Assembly: GCA_900466945.1 (NCBI GenBank)
Contig: UBNV01000003.1
Location: 186,001 to 250,000, forward strand
Direction: 5' to 3'
Origin: Hyphomicrobiales bacterium
Lineage (GTDB): Bacteria > Pseudomonadota > Alphaproteobacteria > Rhizobiales > Rhizobiaceae
Length of the DNA stretch: 64,000 nucleotides
Made by a program: the position numbers and the translations under genes. Numbering within the stretch: position 1 is the first letter of the stretch; every line of letters begins with the position of its first letter. Shown here in pieces: positions 44,469 through 53,134 of the stretch. Below the pieces are notes generated by a model, which saw nothing but the letters and a program-made list of their open reading frames with translations, did not search any database and was not told the DNA's origin.

Positions 44469-44716
44469 TCGTTCGGCTCCTTGAAAGAACCATCACGATC
44501 CGGATTTGTGAGACCAAGCTTTTGCAGGAGTTCGTCGGTTACGGGTTCACGAACACTCTCGGAGATCAGGCTCCTGGTGATCTTCAGCCCACGAACGTAG
44601 CTTCTGCAGTTTTTGCACTGGGCCAGATGCAGGGACGTCATCATCCAGGTCCTGGTCGAACCCTCGCGATTGATATAGTCGCTGGCGATGTCCGTAATTT
44701 CTCTGCAACTCAGCAA
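44465..44716 (-). CDS. Small zinc-type anti-sigma factor
   Basis: An 83-residue soluble protein with the ZAS metal motif His30-x3-Cys34-x2-Cys37 (HLAQCKNC). It opens with CREITDIASDYINREGS, typical of anti-sigma factors encoded after ECF sigma genes. There is no transmembrane helix, so it would act in the cytoplasm, perhaps redox-sensitive through its cysteines. The start is TTG at 44716 with GAGGTGA upstream and an in-frame stop just before, leaving no better choice. It lies 66 bp after the sigma gene. Confidence 0.82.
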   Translation of the reverse strand: MLSCREITDIASDYINREGSTRTWMMTSLHLAQCKNCRSYVRGLKITRSLISESVREPVTDELLQKLGLTNPDRDGSFKEPNE

Positions 44717-44782
44717 TGCCGTTCACCTCTTGGTCTAAACCCGGTCGGGTTCTGCCCGTAAGACTTGGCTTTGCCGGGAACG

Positions 44783-45475
44783 TTACAGCATTCCTTTCAC
44801 GCTTGCGTGATGCGGCGCATTGTTTCCGACAAGCAGGGTTTCGATCTCGTTGCGGATACGGGTCCGCGCGCGGTGGAGCATGACGCGCTGGTTTTCCGGG
44901 CTGAGTGCGAGAAGTTCGCAGGTCTTGGCCGCATCATGCCCCTCGACATCCCGCATGATCAGAACCGCCTTCTGTGCCGGCGGAAGTCGATCGATCATCT
45001 CGCGAACATGGTTCCACAATTGACGTCCGGCGAATATCCGCTCCGGGTTCAGGCCATCAAACGAGCGAGGTGGATCCGCCCAGTGCCCAGTCGCATCGAA
45101 GCGTGATGGCGACACAGCATCGTTCTCGTCGCCATGATCGTCTTCCTGCGCGAGAGAAGCGTAACGTCCCTCACGCTTGGCATGGGTTTTCGCCTTGTTG
45201 AGCAGAATGGCGATGATCCACGTCGACAAGGCTGCCTTGCCCTCAAATCGAGAGATGTTGGCAATGACCGAAAGCCAAGTCTCCTGCGCCACGTCTTCGG
45301 CCGTTGCCCGGTTCTTGACTATGGTCTGTGCCAGACCGACCAGCGCGGCATGGTGACGTTCGACAAGGAGGCGCAGGGCCTCGGGGTCGCCACTTCGAAG
45401 CTGATCGAGAAACAATCCGTCCACATGGATGCGTAGTCCAAAGCCGATTGCAGCAACGAAGAATGTGAAGCCCAT
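44783..45475 (-). CDS. ECF-type RNA polymerase sigma factor
   Basis: A 230-residue sigma-70 family factor. Region 2 is visible as ATAEDVAQETWLSVIANISRFEG with STWIIAILLNKAKTHAKREGR, and region 4 as LPPAQKAVLIMRDVEGHDAAKTCELLALSPENQRVMLHRAR. The ATG at 45475 (GGAG 10 bp upstream) gives a hydrophobic N-terminal segment unusual for a sigma factor; a GTG at 45424 gives a more typical length but no clear ribosome site. It heads an operon with the ZAS anti-sigma and TPR genes and probably drives its own promoter in the 278 bp upstream. Confidence 0.9.
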   Translation of the reverse strand: MGFTFFVAAIGFGLRIHVDGLFLDQLRSGDPEALRLLVERHHAALVGLAQTIVKNRATAEDVAQETWLSVIANISRFEGKAALSTWIIAILLNKAKTHAKREGRYASLAQEDDHGDENDAVSPSRFDATGHWADPPRSFDGLNPERIFAGRQLWNHVREMIDRLPPAQKAVLIMRDVEGHDAAKTCELLALSPENQRVMLHRARTRIRNEIETLLVGNNAPHHASVKGML

Positions 45476-45753
45476 CTCTACTCTGCTCCATGCGCACGTC
45501 CTGAACCTGGAAATCAATAAGCGCCGCTTGAGACAGGAAAGTAAAGATCAGGAAGACTGCATCTCGCGAAATTGAAATGAAGGCGGACTGTCCCCAAACG
45601 GCACCAAATCGGACGTTGCGTGCCGGGGGCAGCCCTTGTTTTCGCGGTTGAGTTCTGCGGCCGACTGGAAGGTCCGATAGGGTTGGCAATGGGCCAGGGA
45701 TCTCGGTGCAGACTTCCCTGATTGCAAGCGCTGGTCCCTGCCAGACCCGCGAT

Positions 45754-46302
45754 TTATCCGAGACGGGAGTCGATCCAGGCGCTTGTCTGGTCGAGGATCT
45801 CGTCTGACAATTGAGGATCGTCGACCGCCCTGGCGAGGATGACGGCTCCGACCATGGCCGCCCAGCTTCCGATCGCCGCACGGCGCTTGTCCGTTTCGCC
45901 CTTCTCCGGAAGCGCGTGTTCGATGCGCGCGATTTGGGATCGTAGTCCTTCCGTCATTGCGGCTTTTGCGGCGGGTGTCTGGTGGCGGATGGCGGCGGCT
46001 AGGCCCGCCGTCGGGCATCCATTGCCGGGATTATCCCGGTGACGAGGCGCCAGATAGGACCGGACAAACCCGCTGAAATCGCCGTCACCGACACTGTCTG
46101 CGGCAAGGGCATGCGCCAGAGTCTGGGCCACCAGATCGTCCTTTGAGGTGAAGTGTCCATAGAAGCCGCCATGGGTCAGACCGGCTGCCTTCATCACCTC
46201 CGCGACACTGACGGCGTCGAACCCCTTCTCCTTGAACAACCGGTTGGCGACGTCCAGGATTCGACGACGGTTCTCCGCCATCTGTTCTCGACTGACCTTC
46301 AT
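45754..46302 (-). CDS. TetR-family regulator (divergent from SDR)
   Basis: A 182-residue regulator with the TetR_N domain at ~5-55 (GFDAVSVAEVMKAAGLTHGGFYGHFTSK region) and a C-terminal domain with HRDNPGNGCPTAGLAAAIR, typical of the AcrR/YxaF/LmrA-like group that controls neighbouring oxidoreductases. GGAG 9 bp upstream favours the ATG at 46302 over one at 46332. It is divergent from an SDR gene with a perfect palindrome in the shared promoter. Confidence 0.88.
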   Translation of the reverse strand: MKVSREQMAENRRRILDVANRLFKEKGFDAVSVAEVMKAAGLTHGGFYGHFTSKDDLVAQTLAHALAADSVGDGDFSGFVRSYLAPRHRDNPGNGCPTAGLAAAIRHQTPAAKAAMTEGLRSQIARIEHALPEKGETDKRRAAIGSWAAMVGAVILARAVDDPQLSDEILDQTSAWIDSRLG

Positions 46303-46325
46303 TTCAAAATTCTCCGCAACACCCG

Positions 46326-46355
46326 TTGACATTTACATGATGGCCATCATATTTA
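46326..46355 (+). promoter_or_regulatory. SDR promoter with 14-bp palindromic operator in its spacer
   Basis: TTGACA at 46326-46331 and TATTTA at 46350-46355 with an 18-bp spacer face the SDR gene. The spacer is almost filled by the perfect palindrome ATGATGGCCATCAT at 46337-46350. A repressor bound here would block RNA polymerase directly. Confidence 0.6.
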
Positions 46356-46412
46356 AACCCAATCATGATGATGATCATGAATATAGGATCAATAGCCAAA
46401 AAGAGCAATTCG

Positions 46413-47195
46413 ATGAGCCAAGTTTCCTCAGTCCTGATTACCGGCGCCTCCACGGGTATTGGCGCCACCTATGCCGATCGCTTCGCGCGACGCGGCCACG
46501 ATCTTGTGTTGGTCGCCCGAGACGTTGCGCGTATGGAGGCGCTTGCAGATCGCCTGCGCCAGGAAACCGGTGTCACGGTCGATATCCTTCAGGCCGATCT
46601 CACCCAGGCGGCGGATCTCGCCAAGGTCGAAACTCGGCTCCGTGACGATGCCCGCATCGGCATCCTCGTCAACAACGCCGGAACCGCGATCGGTGGGACC
46701 TTCGTCGACCAGAGCGTCGATGACATGAGCAAGCTTATCGCCCTCAACGCAACTGCACTTGTCCGGCTCGCGGGTGCCATTGCTCCACGTCTGGCCAAGG
46801 CTGGCGAGGGCGCGATCGTTAATATCGGCTCGGTCGTCGGCCTTGCACCTGAATTCGGCATGACGGTTTACGGCGCAACGAAGGCTTTTGTGCTCTTCCT
46901 GTCGCAGGGACTGGCCCAGGAACTTGGGCCCAAGGGCGTCTACGTCCAGGCCGTGCTTCCCGCCACGACCCGCACCGAGATCTGGGATCATGTCGGCGCC
47001 GACGTCAATGCCATGAGCAATGTCATGGAAGTGGGTGATCTGGTCGATGCGGCCCTGGTCGGGTTCGACCGCCGTGAACCGGTGACCATCCCGCCGCTGC
47101 ACGATGCCGGCCAGTGGGATGCCGTCGATGGCGCGCGCAAGTCCATGCTCGGCAACCTCGCCAACGCACTCCCCGCCGAACGCTATCGCACTTAG
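46413..47195 (+). CDS. Short-chain dehydrogenase/reductase
   Basis: A 260-residue classical SDR. The cofactor motif TGASTGIG is near residue 10, NNAG near 84, and the catalytic Ser, Tyr and Lys in NIGSVVGLAPEFGMTVYGATKAF (Tyr about 153). The N-terminal pattern and Asp/Arg-rich loop after strand 2 favour NADP. The substrate is unknown. It is probably repressed by the divergent TetR protein; such pairs often respond to electrophiles or aldehydes. The start at 46413 is chosen over 46365 because the leader is low-complexity. Confidence 0.9.
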   Translation: MSQVSSVLITGASTGIGATYADRFARRGHDLVLVARDVARMEALADRLRQETGVTVDILQADLTQAADLAKVETRLRDDARIGILVNNAGTAIGGTFVDQSVDDMSKLIALNATALVRLAGAIAPRLAKAGEGAIVNIGSVVGLAPEFGMTVYGATKAFVLFLSQGLAQELGPKGVYVQAVLPATTRTEIWDHVGADVNAMSNVMEVGDLVDAALVGFDRREPVTIPPLHDAGQWDAVDGARKSMLGNLANALPAERYRT

Positions 47196-47665
47196 GTTTG
47201 ATTGTCCGTTCATTACCAATTCGGGGTCGTCCATAGCGACCGAGTTGCGGCTACCGATCATCCCGCCTCAACGACAAATCCCAAGCTGCTGACCCGGTCT
47301 CGCGCGGCAGATTGAGAATTGGCAAGGCGGCTTCAGCGCTCAGCCGCGCGGGCTACCGCATGATTGGCACCGGCTGCAAGGCGTCTTTGGAACCGCGGAC
47401 GCGCCCGACAGAAGCCTAGGCAGACGACCCTCATCCCCGTCGTAGGAGCGGGGAAGGGAGCCCGACAGCGGCATATGCCGCCCGGAAAGCTACCAGCGGT
47501 GCTCACCCGACAAGGACGCCGTCGCCGATCACGCCCTATGGATGTTTTTCGAAGGGTCTTGCAAGTTCTGATAAGCGGACCCATATTCATGAAAGTGGCA
47601 GCCATTGAACGGGCACTGCCACTTTCTGGGCGGCACGCACCCTGGCCCCAATTAAGGAGGACATC
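47196..47665. other. 470-bp region without a supported gene
   Basis: The region holds open frames on both strands but none has a ribosome site, family resemblance or consistent codon pattern. Its only clear structure is a hairpin at 47592-47625 just before the next gene, which has a very strong AAGGAGG ribosome site. Promoter elements for the small-gene cluster presumably lie here. Confidence 0.5.
47592..47625 (+). terminator. Hairpin in the leader of the small-gene cluster
   Basis: A 10-bp stem AAAGTGGCAG / CTGCCACTTT with a 14-nt loop ends 40 bp before the ATG at 47666 and its downstream arm ends in TTT. It could be a terminator of an upstream RNA, an attenuator or an RNA thermometer; sequence alone does not decide. 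Confidence 0.4.
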
Positions 47666-47914
47666 ATGTCTTCCGACCTTCATCAGCCTATCGGCAGCTT
47701 CGACATCAACATCATCCGAAACGCGCTCCGGCATGCCGGGTTTCGCTGCGAAGAACCACTCTGCGAACTGGACCGCGGCGCGGCGCGCCATGCGATGACC
47801 CTTCACCAGAAGGGCGTCCGCAGATTCGGAGAATTGGTTCCCGCGGTGAACCTCTGGGCAGACAAGGCTGTCATCGCGCGGCTGAAGAGCAGCAGTCAGG
47901 TCACGAGCCTGTGA
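47666..47914 (+). CDS. Small hypothetical protein
   Basis: An 82-residue soluble protein with two cysteines close together (FRCEEPLCELDRGAARHA), no signal peptide and a basic, helix-forming C-terminal half. The perfect AAGGAGG before the ATG makes expression likely. It overlaps the DUF1488 gene by 4 bases, so the two are co-translated. Family not recognised. Confidence 0.65.
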   Translation: MSSDLHQPIGSFDINIIRNALRHAGFRCEEPLCELDRGAARHAMTLHQKGVRRFGELVPAVNLWADKAVIARLKSSSQVTSL

Positions 47915-48198
47915 CCCTTGCCTTCCCCAATCCGACCCGTGCCTATGACGAGACGCGCGGTCTCATTCGTTTCATCGGGCATGATGGCCTGAACCAGGTT
48001 CTGTTTCTCTTGCCTGTCGCACTCTTTGACCGTGAAGGCTCGACCAACCGCCGGAAGGAACGCGACTATCTCCTGGCATTCGATCGCCTGCGGGACCGCA
48101 TTCTGACGACAGCGAGGCAATCCTATCAGTCTCGGCGACGAAATACGATCGAACTCGATCTCAGTGCATTCGGGTCGTCCCTCCAGTCGGCGGCCTGA
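47911..48198 (+). CDS. DUF1488 family protein
   Basis: A 95-residue protein beginning FPNPTRAYDETRGLIRFIGHDG, the DUF1488 signature (FPNPSRSYD-like start, short beta-rich domain with a terminal helix). The function of this family is unknown; members are common as small stress-type genes in proteobacteria. GTG start overlapping the previous gene. Confidence 0.78.
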   Translation: MTLAFPNPTRAYDETRGLIRFIGHDGLNQVLFLLPVALFDREGSTNRRKERDYLLAFDRLRDRILTTARQSYQSRRRNTIELDLSAFGSSLQSAA

Positions 48199-48317
48199 CG
48201 ATGCCAATCACAGCGCTTGGCGAACTCGGAAGAGGAATACGTCATGATCGATCGTGAGCAATCCACTGCAGTGATCGTCCATGACGACCGCCTCGGGCAG
48301 GCATTTGGCCTCCCACC

Positions 48318-48620
48318 ATGCTGACGAAAAATCCACCGGAAGGGGAGCGAAAGCTGGCTGACCAGGCGCTGCTGCGAGCGCTGCTTCATCGTTCAAACTG
48401 CGCGAGCGAAGATCTCCGGTCCCGGTCGGATCGCGACCATGCAAGAGAGATCGTCGTGATCGAACGCTTACGCAAGGGAATGGTCATGAGCGATATGCAG
48501 GCAGCCGTCTGGGAGAAGGTGGCTTACAGTCACGCTGTGGCGCTGTTGCGCTGGGAAGGCGAGGGTGGAAGTCCGTCGGGTGGCGATCAGGCTATCGCGC
48601 CCGAGAAGCGAGGCATCTGA
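48318..48620 (+). CDS. Possible small hypothetical protein
   Basis: A 100-residue open frame, hydrophilic and helix-rich (ALLRALLHRSNCASEDL). Codon choice at third positions is moderately GC-rich, like real genes here, but there is no good ribosome site and no family match. It may be real because the neighbouring small genes run in the same direction. Confidence 0.4.
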   Translation: MLTKNPPEGERKLADQALLRALLHRSNCASEDLRSRSDRDHAREIVVIERLRKGMVMSDMQAAVWEKVAYSHAVALLRWEGEGGSPSGGDQAIAPEKRGI

Positions 48621-48867
48621 TGGAGCCTTCGGACAAAGTGATCGTACTGGCCGACATTCGCAAGAAACGGATCGCTTCGGCGACATGCCGACCGAACGTT
48701 TTCGAGATCAGGACAGGGGCTGGCAAGCGGCCGGATTGCAGTATCCATCCTTTCACAGCGCGGCCTGCTGTTCCGCCGAAGCTGGCCTGATCAACACTAA
48801 GGTCGCATCTCGATCTGACCTCTACACCGCCACCAAATGACACCGGTCCCCCGGAAAGGAGCCTCAC
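48621..48867. other. Intergenic region between small genes
   Basis: About 250 bp without a convincing gene. One weak reading frame overlaps the previous gene in another phase and is rejected. The end provides AAAGGAG for the next gene. Confidence 0.4.
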
Positions 48868-49146
48868 ATGTTTACGCGAACAAAGACGAGAACCGTGCAT
48901 TTCGATGCGCCCTTCACCCTGACAGGCCTGGAGGGTGTCCATCCACCCGGCGACTATCAGGTGCAGGACGACGAGGAACAGATCACCGGAATATCCTGGC
49001 TCGCCTATCGGCGCGTGGCAACCATGATCGAAGTCGTCGCCGGCCAGAAGAAGAGCCTGGTTCACATCGATCCGTCGGACCTGGATGCCGCTCTGGACAT
49101 GGACAGGGGCCTGTCCGGCCAGAAAAACCTGAACACAACACACTGA
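48868..49146 (+). CDS. Small hypothetical protein
   Basis: A 92-residue acidic protein starting MFTRTKTRTVHFDAPFTLTG, followed by VHPPGDYQVQDDEEQITG. The pattern of short strands suggests a small beta domain. Similar pairs with the next gene are, from memory, common in Rhizobiales but unnamed. A clear AAAGGAG precedes the ATG. Confidence 0.7.
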   Translation: MFTRTKTRTVHFDAPFTLTGLEGVHPPGDYQVQDDEEQITGISWLAYRRVATMIEVVAGQKKSLVHIDPSDLDAALDMDRGLSGQKNLNTTH

Positions 49147-49161
49147 TGATTGGAGAAACCC

Positions 49162-49365
49162 ATGCCTTCTCACCGTTTTACGATCGGCCAAATGGTTCGT
49201 CTCGTGACCACCAAGGGTCTGTCGCCGGCTGCTGCCGTCACCTACACGATCGAGGCACCCATGCCGGCCTATCAGAACAGCCCGCAGTATCGGCTCTGGA
49301 ATGCCGAACTCCGCCAAGGGCGCGTCGCTCTGGAGCGTGATCTGGAGGCCATCGGATCCGCGTGA
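49162..49365 (+). CDS. Small hypothetical protein
   Basis: A 67-residue basic protein (HRFTIGQMVRLVTTKGLSPA and PQYRLWNAELRQGRVALERDLE). GGAG sits 7 bp before the ATG at 49162. The composition suggests a beta-barrel N-terminal half and a final helix. It lies 15 bp after the preceding small gene and is likely co-transcribed. Confidence 0.68.
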   Translation: MPSHRFTIGQMVRLVTTKGLSPAAAVTYTIEAPMPAYQNSPQYRLWNAELRQGRVALERDLEAIGSA

Positions 49366-49462
49366 TTCCGTGGCCGATGTGAGTGCATGCACCATGCGGC
49401 CGCGCTGAGCGTCCCTGGCTTTTTGGGCGAGACCTCGCCACCATGTTCTGGAGGGAACGCAG

Positions 49463-51742
49463 ATGAGCAGACCGGCACGTATCGCATTCATCGGCAATTC
49501 TCTTCCGCGCCAATGCGGGATAGCGACCTTTACCGGTGACATCTCTCAGGCCCTGACGGACGGGGTCGAACCCGTCCAGACCAGCATCGTCGCCGTGACG
49601 GATGCTAGGCAGAGTTACGCCTATCCGAGCGACGTGATCTTCGAGATCCGCGAGGAGGAAGTCGAAGACTATGTGACGGCTGCGCGGGTCCTGAATGAAG
49701 GCCGGTTCGATGTGGTTTCGCTGCAGCACGAATTCGGCATTTTCGGCGGTCCGGACGGCGAACATATCCTCGCGCTTTTGGAAAACCTGCGCATTCCGCT
49801 CGTTACCACCTGCCACACTATCCTTGCCGAACCGACACCGTCTCAACACCGGGTCCTTCAGAAGGTCGCGGCGCAGTCCAGCCGTGTCGTCGTCATGGCG
49901 GAGAAGGGACGCACGCTGCTGACGGAAATCTATGGCGTGGCCCCTCAGAAGATCGACGTCATCCCCCATGGCATACCCGATCGCCCCTTTCATGATCCGG
50001 ACCTTGCCAAGATAGAGCGCGGTTATGCCGGCAGGCCCATCATCCTGACATTCGGTCTCCTCTCTCCCAACAAGGGTATCGAGGTGGTCATCGATGCCAT
50101 GCCAGCCATTCTCAAGGAAAGCCCCGAGGCCCTTTATATCGTTCTCGGTGCAACGCACCCGACGCTTCTGCGCCAGCAGGGCGAGGCTTATCGGGACAGC
50201 CTGCGCCAGCGCACCGAGCGGCTGGGCGTCGATCACGCGGTGCAGTTTCTCAATGACTTCGTCGATCTGCCGACGCTTCTCGACTTCATTGCCATGTGCG
50301 ACGTCTATGTGACGCCCTATCTCGATGAAGCGCAGATGACCTCGGGAACGCTCTCCTACAGTTTTGGAATGGGCAGCGCGGTGGTTTCGACGCCTTATTG
50401 GCACGCCTGCGATCTCTTGGGCGACGACCGCGGCGTGTTGGTTCCTTTTGGGGATGCACCGGAGACGGCTAAGGCAATCGCTACCTTGCTCGGCGATGAC
50501 GAGGCCAGGATGGCGATGCGCAAGAGAGCCTACGAGGCCGGCCGCGCAATGATCTGGTCGCATGTGGCCTCGCTCTATCTCGACAGCATGGCGAAGGCGC
50601 GCACCGCCTATCGGCCCAAGCTGGTCAGCGACCTCATCTCCTTGCGGATCAAGCGCCCGCCGCAGCAGACGGCTTTGAAGCTTGGCCATCTGCACACGAT
50701 GTGCGACGACACGGGCATCATCCAGCACGCGGTCTTCTCCGTGCCGGACCGGTCGCATGGCTATTGCGTCGATGACAACGCGCGAGCCCTCCTTCTGTCC
50801 TCGCTCCTGTCGGCCGTCGGCGAGACGGGCATAGCGGACAGGATGACAGCTTCCTTCGCGGCCTTCGTCGAACACGCCTGGAACCCGGATACAGGCCGGT
50901 TCCGGAACTTCATGAGCTACGACCGCCGTTGGCTCGAAGACAAGGGCTCCGAAGACAGCCATGGGCGAACCCTCTGGGCGCTCGGTGCCAGCGCCCTGTC
51001 AGATACCGATGCGCCACGCCGCCGATGGGCGAGTGCCCTCTTTGCCCAGGCGATGTCCGTCACGCTCGATTTTCGTTCTCCCCGCGCCTGGGCTTTCACG
51101 CTTCTCGGCCTCAACGATTACTGCAAAGCCAGTCCTCAAGACGCCCAAGCGCGCATGCTGCGCCTTCGTCATGCCGATAGTCTGATGGACCTGGACCGTC
51201 GTGTGTCGAAAAGCGGGCGCCGCTGGTTTGAGGGGGGACTATCCTATGAAAATGCCCGCCTGAGCCAGGCGTTGATCATGACCGGCATCGCGACCAAGGT
51301 GCCGGCCTTCGTCGAGACCGGCGTTGCAACGCTGGAATGGCTGATGACCCAACAAACAGGGGAGAAGGGCAATTTCCGCGCTATCGGAACCGATGGCTTC
51401 TTCGAGATCGATCAACCGCCCAAGCTCTTCGACCAACAGCCGGTCGAGGCGACGGCAACCGTGGCCGCCTGTCTTACAGCTTACGAGGCGACTGCGGACA
51501 GGAGCTGGATCGAAGCTGCGCACAGGGCCTTCGACTGGTTCACCGGCAGCAATGATCACGGCGTCTCACTCGTCGACACGGAGACGGGCAGTTGCCGCGA
51601 CGGCTTGCATGTGGATCGCCCCAACGAGAACCGGGGAGCCGAATCCGTGCTCTGCTACCTGATCTCCTGCGTGGAGCTTGGTCGCGTAAACCAGATGCTG
51701 CGACCGATACCTCCAAGGGTCAGCGCCAGGCAATTGTCATGA
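49463..51742 (+). CDS. Glycosyltransferase family 4 protein fused to an alpha/alpha-toroid-like domain
   Basis: A 759-residue fusion. Residues ~1-385 form a GT-B retaining glycosyltransferase: FIGNSLPRQCGIATFTGDI at the N-terminus, VSLQHEFGIFGG, and the second Rossmann half with TFGLLSPNKGIEVVIDAMP and the E-x7-E-like region GTLSYSFGMGSAVVSTPYWHA. Residues ~400-750 are helical with SHGRTLWALGASALSD and NRGAESVLCYL, resembling six-hairpin glycosidases or epimerases. The sugar is not readable, but the following GH130 and AGE genes point to mannose. ATGA overlap with the next gene. Confidence 0.85.
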   Translation: MSRPARIAFIGNSLPRQCGIATFTGDISQALTDGVEPVQTSIVAVTDARQSYAYPSDVIFEIREEEVEDYVTAARVLNEGRFDVVSLQHEFGIFGGPDGEHILALLENLRIPLVTTCHTILAEPTPSQHRVLQKVAAQSSRVVVMAEKGRTLLTEIYGVAPQKIDVIPHGIPDRPFHDPDLAKIERGYAGRPIILTFGLLSPNKGIEVVIDAMPAILKESPEALYIVLGATHPTLLRQQGEAYRDSLRQRTERLGVDHAVQFLNDFVDLPTLLDFIAMCDVYVTPYLDEAQMTSGTLSYSFGMGSAVVSTPYWHACDLLGDDRGVLVPFGDAPETAKAIATLLGDDEARMAMRKRAYEAGRAMIWSHVASLYLDSMAKARTAYRPKLVSDLISLRIKRPPQQTALKLGHLHTMCDDTGIIQHAVFSVPDRSHGYCVDDNARALLLSSLLSAVGETGIADRMTASFAAFVEHAWNPDTGRFRNFMSYDRRWLEDKGSEDSHGRTLWALGASALSDTDAPRRRWASALFAQAMSVTLDFRSPRAWAFTLLGLNDYCKASPQDAQARMLRLRHADSLMDLDRRVSKSGRRWFEGGLSYENARLSQALIMTGIATKVPAFVETGVATLEWLMTQQTGEKGNFRAIGTDGFFEIDQPPKLFDQQPVEATATVAACLTAYEATADRSWIEAAHRAFDWFTGSNDHGVSLVDTETGSCRDGLHVDRPNENRGAESVLCYLISCVELGRVNQMLRPIPPRVSARQLS

Positions 51743-53094
51743 GCGGTCCCACCCACATTAAGAACTTCGAAAGATCAACATTGCCCCAGTCCAGCCTTCT
51801 CAATCGGCAGGCCCTCTATCTGAGGCCCGATCCGACGCGCGTCATCGTACGACCTTTCAAGCCGTCGACTGAACCTCGACATCTCAATCCACGCGACAAG
51901 TCGCGGGCGAATGAAATCGTCGATCGCGTCTTGTCGCTGGACCCGACGGCGACGGCCAATCAACTGCGCGACATCCTTGCCAATTTCGATGGCAGGCACC
52001 GCAACCTGCTGCGCCAGTTCGAACTGCGAGCGGACGCGATGGAGGATGCTTTTCAGCACCACCAGCGCTTCAGCCAGCAGCAAAGACAGTTGGTCGGCGC
52101 CTATTTCATGAACGAGTATTCCTTCGAGTCCGCCGCTCTGTTCAATCCGAGCATCGTGCCGCATCCGGATCAGTCCGGTGTAGCTGAAGGGAGCCGTCGG
52201 CTGATCATCAGCCTGAGGGCCGTGGGTGAGGGGCACATCTCCTCGCTCACCTTCCGCTCCGGCGTGATCGACGCGGAAGGGGACGTCACCATCGATGCGC
52301 CGACGCAACTGGCAGGTCTGCCGGAAATCCATGCAAGTGACGGACTGGCGCCCGCCGGCTGCATCGGGATCAGTTTCAAGGACGAAAGCGATCTCAGCGA
52401 GCGGGTCATCTTTCCAGTGACCGAGGCGCAATCGAACGGCATCGAAGATGCCCGTTTCGTCGCCTTCGACGACGACGGCAAGACGATCTACTTCGCCACC
52501 TATACCGCCTATAGCGGCTCATCCATCCGCTCGGAGCTTCTGGAGACGACGGACTTCCTGAACTTCACCCTGACGCCGCTGCGGGGACCCGCCGCCCGCA
52601 ACAAGGGCATGGCGCTCTTTCCCCGTCGCATCGACGGCCGCTACGCCATGATCGCCCGACAGGACAGCGAAAACCTCTTTCTGCTCTATTCCGACGACTT
52701 GCATCAATGGGATGAAGGACGGCTCCTGATGAAGCCTGAATTCGCCTGGCAGTTCGTCCAAATCGGCAATTGCGGCTCGCCCGTTGAAATCGACGAGGGA
52801 TGGCTGCTGTTCACCCATGGCGTCGGCCCGATGCGGCGCTATGCGATCGGGGTGACGTTGCTCGACAAGCACGACCCGAGCATCATCCTGTCGCGCACGG
52901 TCGAGCCCTTGCTGCAGCCCGAACCGACGGAGCGCGAGGGCTATGTCCCGAACGTCGTCTATTCCTGCGGTGCCATGCGGCATGGCGATCTGATCGCGCT
53001 GCCATATGCGGTCTCGGATACCTATTCCAACTTCACCACAATCAAAATCAGCAGGCTTCTCGAAACGATGCATCCCATCGGGGCATCTTTGTGA
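51739..53094 (+). CDS. Glycoside hydrolase family 130 protein (mannoside phosphorylase/mannosidase)
   Basis: A 451-residue protein. After a helical N-terminal ~135 residues comes a five-bladed propeller with FNPSIVPHPDQSG, GIEDARFVAFDDDG, NKGMALFPRRIDGRYAMI, GSPVEIDEGWLLFTHGVG and PNVVYSCGAMRHGDLIALPY, the usual GH130 series. GH130 enzymes phosphorolyse or hydrolyse beta-1,2- or beta-1,4-mannosides. The N-terminal extension is as in the longer rhizobial/bacteroidal members. Whether it acts by phosphorolysis cannot be told from motifs here. It overlaps the glycosyltransferase gene by 4 bp. Confidence 0.88.
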   Translation: MSGPTHIKNFERSTLPQSSLLNRQALYLRPDPTRVIVRPFKPSTEPRHLNPRDKSRANEIVDRVLSLDPTATANQLRDILANFDGRHRNLLRQFELRADAMEDAFQHHQRFSQQQRQLVGAYFMNEYSFESAALFNPSIVPHPDQSGVAEGSRRLIISLRAVGEGHISSLTFRSGVIDAEGDVTIDAPTQLAGLPEIHASDGLAPAGCIGISFKDESDLSERVIFPVTEAQSNGIEDARFVAFDDDGKTIYFATYTAYSGSSIRSELLETTDFLNFTLTPLRGPAARNKGMALFPRRIDGRYAMIARQDSENLFLLYSDDLHQWDEGRLLMKPEFAWQFVQIGNCGSPVEIDEGWLLFTHGVGPMRRYAIGVTLLDKHDPSIILSRTVEPLLQPEPTEREGYVPNVVYSCGAMRHGDLIALPYAVSDTYSNFTTIKISRLLETMHPIGASL

Positions 53095-53134
53095 TTGCGA
53101 ACAGTGGGTGGCCCGCCCCACCAAGCGATCGGCA

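Noticed and set aside
47364..47798. A 144-codon frame overlapping the small-gene cluster
   Set aside because: Arg/Pro-rich shadow composition, and it overlaps the well-supported gene at 47666 in another phase.
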